Shown here piece by piece: positions 36,954 to 40,412 of a DNA stretch of 40,412 bases (position 1 is its first letter; each line of letters opens with the position of its first letter). Source of the stretch: Scatomorpha gallistercoris (lineage in GTDB: Bacteria; Bacillota; Clostridia; Oscillospirales; Oscillospiraceae). The translations under genes were made by a program, and so were the position numbers. Location: positions 1 through 40,412 of the forward strand of contig DVFX01000006.1 of NCBI GenBank assembly GCA_018713005.1, read 5' to 3'. Under the pieces are notes generated by a model, which made no database searches, was not told the origin of the DNA, and was given only the letters and a program-made list of their open reading frames with translations.

Positions 36954-37871
36954 TTATGTGCGCTTATTCAGGTATTCGCATGCCGCCGTCGCGGCGCTCG
37001 CGCCGTCCCCGGCAGCGGTTATTAGCTGCTTCACACCCTTGACGCGGCAGTCTCCGGCTACGAACACGCCGGGAGTACCGGTCTTGCAGTCCTCACCGGC
37101 GGTGAACCAGCCCGCAGCGTCCGTCTCCGCGAGACCCCTGAACGCCTCGTTGTCGCTCTGGTGGCCGATGGCGACAAACAGCCCGTCGACATTGAGCGTT
37201 GTCCTCTCGCCGCTCTCCACGTTCTCGACCTCAACGCCTTTGAGCTCGCCCTCGCCGAGCAGGGTGGTCACGCGGAAGTTCATTACGAGGTGTACGTTCT
37301 CCCTGCTCTTGAGCGCGGCGACGTTGGCGGCCTCTGCGCGGAAGTCGGTGCGACGGTGTATTATGTAAACTTCAGAGCAGGTGTTGGCCAGCAGCAGCGC
37401 GTCCCTGACGGCGGTGTCGCCGCCGCCGACCACGGCTACGGGATGGCCGGGGTAAAAGGCACCGTCGCAGACGGCGCAGTAGCACACGCCGCTGCCCGCA
37501 AACTCGTCCTCGCGCTCCACGCCGAGCCTGCGGTGACGCGCGCCGGTGGCCAGTATGACCGCGCCCGCGCCGTACTCGCCGTCCTCGGTCTTGACGGTGA
37601 AGCTGCCGTCGCCGACCGGCTCCACGCCCGTGACCTCGGCCAAATCCACCTCTACGCCCAGCTCAAGGGCGTGGCTGAGCATCTTGTCGCTCAGCTCCGC
37701 GCCGGAGACGGAGGGGATGCCCGGGAAATTGTCCACCCTCGGGGACTGTGCGATCTGTCCGCCGAATACGTTCTTTTCGAGTATCAGCACGCTTCGCTCG
37801 GCACGGCGGGCGTAGATCGCCGCTGTAAGCCCCGCCGGGCCTCCGCCGACGATGATGATGTCGTAACGCAT
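36954..37871 (-). CDS. trxB: thioredoxin-disulfide reductase
   Basis: The 305-residue flavoprotein has the FAD site IIVGGGPAGLTAA (6-18), the redox pair CAVC (Cys132, Cys135; usually CATC), the NAD(P)H site VAVVGGGDTAVRDALLL and the C-terminal FVAGDCRVKGVKQ. It reduces thioredoxin. The start MRYDIII at 37871 has AAAGGAG at a good distance; an upstream ATG would add 13 residues. No stand-alone thioredoxin gene is in the window, but nrdD, 1 kb upstream on the same strand, carries a fused thioredoxin-like domain that may be its partner. Confidence 0.94.
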   Translation of the reverse strand: MRYDIIIVGGGPAGLTAAIYARRAERSVLILEKNVFGGQIAQSPRVDNFPGIPSVSGAELSDKMLSHALELGVEVDLAEVTGVEPVGDGSFTVKTEDGEYGAGAVILATGARHRRLGVEREDEFAGSGVCYCAVCDGAFYPGHPVAVVGGGDTAVRDALLLANTCSEVYIIHRRTDFRAEAANVAALKSRENVHLVMNFRVTTLLGEGELKGVEVENVESGERTTLNVDGLFVAIGHQSDNEAFRGLAETDAAGWFTAGEDCKTGTPGVFVAGDCRVKGVKQLITAAGDGASAATAACEYLNKRT

Positions 37872-38086
37872 GGTGTTGCTCCTTTTAAATACCAATTTAT
37901 GCTTATTCATGGGCTTCAGAAAAATTCACTCTTGTCGGGACAGGCGCGAAGGGGCGCGGCTGCGCACCACCGTACAGCGGGCGGCGCCTCGGCGTCCCGC
38001 TCGGCTGCGGCTGAAAATCCCGCCCTCCGGTTTAAGGTGAACAACGGCCCTTAGCCGAGCGTATGCGCTGCGGGAAACCGGCCCGC
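37872..38086. other. intergenic stretch, nothing recognised
   Basis: 215 bases between trxB and the unknown gene at 38087. AT-rich near trxB (a possible -10 box CATAAAT on the minus strand without a good -35) and GC-rich further up; no hairpin with a T-run and no supported frame. Confidence 0.4.
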
Positions 38087-38461
38087 TCACCAGCTCAGCT
38101 CGTACAGCCGGAAGGGGTGCAGGAACTCCCCGCGTTCGTTCAGTGTACTGCAGAGCACTATCTCTGGCGTGTCCTCCATACCGAAGCCGCTCTCGTCTGG
38201 CGTGTCGTGCCACTGGATGAAGCTCAGCACGCGGCTGTGCCCGTTTTCGTCAGCAGGCGAGACCTCGCAGCGGAGGCAGCCGCCGCTCTTGTACCAGTCG
38301 CGCTCCGCCTGCTCCGTCCAGGGCCCGTCTTCCCAGCCGGGATAGTTGACGAAGGTTAGGCGGCGAAGAAGCGGCCTGCGTATGCCGAGGGCCGGGTTTA
38401 CAAAGTCTATGCTCTGATTTATGTTCCACGCAATCGGGTTATCTACATACAGCTTGCTCAT
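38087..38461 (-). CDS. unknown 124-residue protein paired with an MGMT-family gene
   Basis: I do not recognise this protein. It starts MSKLYVDNPIAWNINQSIDF, is rich in Trp and acidic residues (WEDGPWTEQAERDWYKSGGC), and has three Cys, two as CLRC. It has no membrane span or signal. The start at 38461 has GGAGG 9 bases upstream; the longer frame has none. It follows the MGMT-family gene by 16 bases, so the two form an operon; a link to DNA repair is only positional. Confidence 0.72.
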   Translation of the reverse strand: MSKLYVDNPIAWNINQSIDFVNPALGIRRPLLRRLTFVNYPGWEDGPWTEQAERDWYKSGGCLRCEVSPADENGHSRVLSFIQWHDTPDESGFGMEDTPEIVLCSTLNERGEFLHPFRLYELSW

Positions 38462-38477
38462 AGCGCGCCCTCCGCTA

Positions 38478-38780
38478 TTAGATTCCGCACTTGGCCATGT
38501 CCACACGGCCGTCGGGCAGGAACTCCACGCCCTCGGCCTCGAGCATCGCGCGCTGTACGCCCTCTCCGCCGAAGGCGAAGGCGCTCGCCAGCCGTCCGTC
38601 GGCAAACACGACGCGGTGGCAGGGTATGACGCCCGGCTCCGGGTTGCGGTGGAGGCAGAAGCCAACGCCGCGCGCGCCGCGCGGGTTTCCTGCAAGCGCC
38701 GCCACGCGCCCATAGCTCATGACGCAGCCGCGCGGGATGCTCCGCACGGCTGCGTATACGTTTTTGGCAAATTCGGTCAT
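38478..38780 (-). CDS. MGMT-family DNA alkyltransferase domain protein
   Basis: The 100-residue protein is just the C-terminal DNA-binding/active-site domain of O6-alkylguanine-DNA alkyltransferase: SIPRGCVMSYGRVAALAGNP, ARGVGFCLHRNPEPG and the active-site motif VIPCHRVV (Cys54). Alkyltransferase-like (ATL) proteins of this size usually replace this Cys by Trp or Ala; here Cys is kept, so alkyl transfer is possible. The start MTEFAKNVY at 38780 has AGGTGAG before it; the longer frame to 38849 has no site. Confidence 0.88.
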   Translation of the reverse strand: MTEFAKNVYAAVRSIPRGCVMSYGRVAALAGNPRGARGVGFCLHRNPEPGVIPCHRVVFADGRLASAFAFGGEGVQRAMLEAEGVEFLPDGRVDMAKCGI

Positions 38781-38893
38781 GCTCTCACCTGCTAAGCGGG
38801 AAGCTTTGCCGCCCTGGTCTGCGATGGTTAACGCAGGCCGGCTCGTCACCGGGCGGGCGGCTGTCGTCTACTGCGCGGCGAAGGCTCGCATTG

Positions 38894-40412
38894 TCAGCGG
38901 GCACAGCCCGCGGCGTACTGCTTTATAGCGCCCGCTCCGGCGTACTTCTCAAAGCCGCCGTCGGTAGTGACGACCAGCGTAGGCGCCTGCTTGACGCCGA
39001 ACTGCTTGGCGAGGTCGACATTTTCCTCGGCGTTTAGCTTCTCATAGGGGAAGTGCTGCTTGTCGAGCATGGTCACGGCGAGGCGGCAGTTGGGGCAGGT
39101 CGGCGTGGTGAAGAGTAGATTGTGTCCTCCCGGCACGGGGCTTGCGCTCTCGCTGTTTGCGGCGCTCTGGGCAGCCTTAGGCTCGGCGCCGATGTGCTTG
39201 TCCAGGTCGTGCTCCTCGCCGCAGCCGCAGGCAGCGTTCTGAGGGTGCTTCACCGGGTCGAGGTGGCTGTGGCCCAAATCGTAGGTCTTGCGCTCCTTGT
39301 ACTCCTGAGTCTTACCGGCGTTCCAGTTCTGCACCGGGCGGTAGTAGCCGGTGATGCGGCTGTAGACCTCGGCGCTCTCGCCGCAGTGCGGGCAGGTGAA
39401 CTGCTCGCCGGCGAGGTAGCCGTCGTTCTTGCAGACGGAGTAGGTCGGGCTGAGCGTGTAGTAGGGCAGCTTGTAGTTCTCGGCAATCTTGCGCACGAGG
39501 GAAGCGGCGGCCTGCCAGTCGGGCAGCTTCTCGCCCAGGAAGGCGTGGAACACGGTGCCGGAGGTGTACAGGGTCTGCAGCTCGTCCTGGATGTCCAGCG
39601 CGGCGAAGATGTCGTCGGTGTAGCCGACAGGCAGGTGGGAGCTGTTGGTGTAGTAGGGAGTTCCGCCCGGCTCGGCGGCGGTGATGATGTCGGGGTAGCG
39701 CTCCACGTCGTGCTTGGCGAGGCGGTAGCTGGTGCTCTCGGCCGGGGTGGCCTCGAGGTTGTAGAGGTCGCCGTACATTTCCTGATAGTCGGAGAGGCGG
39801 CTGAGCATGTGCTTGAGAGTGCGCTTGGTGAACTCCTGGCAGCTCTCGTGGGTCATGTCGGCGCGGATCCACTTGGCGTTCAGACCGGCTTCGTTCATGC
39901 CGACGAGGCCGATGGTGGAGAAGTGGTTCTCAAAGGTGCCGAGGTAGCGCCTCGTGTAGGGGTAAAGACCCTCGTTCATCAGCTTGGTGACCACGTCGCG
40001 CTTTACCTTGAGGCTGCGCGCGGCGATGTCCATCAGCTTGTCCAGGCGGCGGATGAAGTCGTCCTCGTCCTTGGAGAGGTACGCGAGGCGCGGCATGTTC
40101 AGCGTGACGACGCCGATGGAGCCGGTGCTCTCGCCGGAGCCGAAGTAGCCGCCGGACTTCTTCCGCAGCTCCCGCAGGTCCAGCCGCAGGCGGCAGCACA
40201 TGCTGCGCACGTCACTGGGCTCCATGTCGGAGTTGATGTAGTTGGAGAAGTAGGGGGTGCCGTACTTGGCGGTCATCTCGAACAGCAGGCGGTTGTTCTC
40301 CGTGTCGGACCAGTCGAAGTCCCGGGTGATGGAGTAGGTGGGGATGGGGTACTGGAAGCCCCGGCCGTCGGCGTCGCCCTCGGTCATGATCTCGATGAAC
40401 GCCTTGTTCACC
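38894..40412 (-). CDS. nrdD: anaerobic ribonucleoside-triphosphate reductase, C-terminal part, fused to a thioredoxin-like domain
   Basis: The 505 residues in the window are the catalytic C-terminal part of class III ribonucleotide reductase; the 5' end runs off the edge. Visible are SMCCRLRLDLRELRKKSGGY, GSIGVVTLNMPRLAYL, YTNSSHLPVGYTDDIF, the metal-site Cys in YSVCKNDGYLAGEQFTCPHC and the glycyl-radical loop YSRITGYYRPVQNWN. After an Ala/Ser-rich linker (about 70 residues) comes a thioredoxin/glutaredoxin-like domain of about 80 residues with redox site TTPTCPNCRLA and cis-Pro VKQAPTLVV. The enzyme makes dNTPs without oxygen. The fused domain may reduce the active-site disulfide or supply electrons instead of formate. 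NrdG is not in the window. Confidence 0.93.
   Translation of the reverse strand, partial: VNKAFIEIMTEGDADGRGFQYPIPTYSITRDFDWSDTENNRLLFEMTAKYGTPYFSNYINSDMEPSDVRSMCCRLRLDLRELRKKSGGYFGSGESTGSIGVVTLNMPRLAYLSKDEDDFIRRLDKLMDIAARSLKVKRDVVTKLMNEGLYPYTRRYLGTFENHFSTIGLVGMNEAGLNAKWIRADMTHESCQEFTKRTLKHMLSRLSDYQEMYGDLYNLEATPAESTSYRLAKHDVERYPDIITAAEPGGTPYYTNSSHLPVGYTDDIFAALDIQDELQTLYTSGTVFHAFLGEKLPDWQAAASLVRKIAENYKLPYYTLSPTYSVCKNDGYLAGEQFTCPHCGESAEVYSRITGYYRPVQNWNAGKTQEYKERKTYDLGHSHLDPVKHPQNAACGCGEEHDLDKHIGAEPKAAQSAANSESASPVPGGHNLLFTTPTCPNCRLAVTMLDKQHFPYEKLNAEENVDLAKQFGVKQAPTLVVTTDGGFEKYAGAGAIKQYAAGCAR

Noticed and set aside
38478..38780. Inactive alkyltransferase-like (ATL) protein
   Set aside because: The short length suggests ATL, but the active-site motif is PCHR with Cys54 kept, so inactivity cannot be claimed.

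Overview
The window looks like a chromosomal segment of a GC-rich, strictly anaerobic Gram-positive of the Clostridia, probably an Oscillospirales-type gut bacterium. The basis is the S10 ribosomal operon start, the SCIFF ranthipeptide with its radical SAM maturase, S-layer-homology and LCP cell-wall proteins, NiaR, a PadR/DUF2812 pair, class III (anaerobic) ribonucleotide reductase, 2-hydroxyacyl-CoA-dehydratase-type enzymes and nickel-insertion proteins. Shine-Dalgarno sites are strong (AGGAGG type), and many promoters with a 17-bp spacer and U-tailed hairpin terminators can be read directly. The organism assignment is inference; no rRNA gene is present.

Layout. 1-1640 (minus): start of the S10 operon (rpsJ, rplC, 5' part of rplD) behind a consensus promoter and a leader of about 280 nt. 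1752-6054: a Nudix-DUF1015 fusion, an alpha/beta hydrolase and a DUF1537 four-carbon acid sugar kinase. 6169-12549 (minus): a 1344-residue SLH surface protein, a protein made of five zinc-ribbon repeats, and a tyrosine recombinase. Between the last two lies a 198-bp segment bounded by inverted, dyad-symmetric 22-bp repeats and carrying an outward promoter. This has the structure of a phase-variable promoter switch, read here in the OFF orientation for the zinc-ribbon gene. 12685-14704: an ECF transporter S component divergent from a MocR/PdxR-type regulator whose PLP-lysine position is Gln. 14807-16767: pncB-niaR, a niacin salvage operon with its repressor. 16819-21259: an LCP protein, an HTH regulator plus GNAT operon, a PfoR/EIIC-like membrane protein whose promoter carries the same 13-mer found before pncB, and a small secreted protein. 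21584-23083: a DUF362 ferredoxin-type protein and a PH-domain protein. 23209-23488 (minus): three tRNA genes (Met, Glu, Val). 23830-26958: SCIFF peptide, a cluster of perfect hairpins, SCIFF maturase and a translationally coupled Orn/Lys/Arg-decarboxylase-family protein.

27326-34111 is the most unusual region. A minus-strand operon (His-rich protein, CooT-type nickel protein, unknown 155-residue protein) diverges from a plus-strand operon: CooC-type nickel ATPase, two 2-hydroxyacyl-CoA dehydratase/double-cubane-type subunits, their ATP-dependent activator, a 58-residue membrane peptide and a 242-residue protein resembling part of the acetyl-CoA synthase beta subunit but lacking a complete A-cluster site. 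This reads as a nickel-supplied, ATP-driven low-potential reductase of unknown substrate.

34151-40412: a nitrilase-family amidase, PadR plus DUF2812, thioredoxin reductase, a short MGMT-family protein with an unknown partner, and the 3' part of nrdD fused to a thioredoxin-like domain. TrxB may serve that fused domain.
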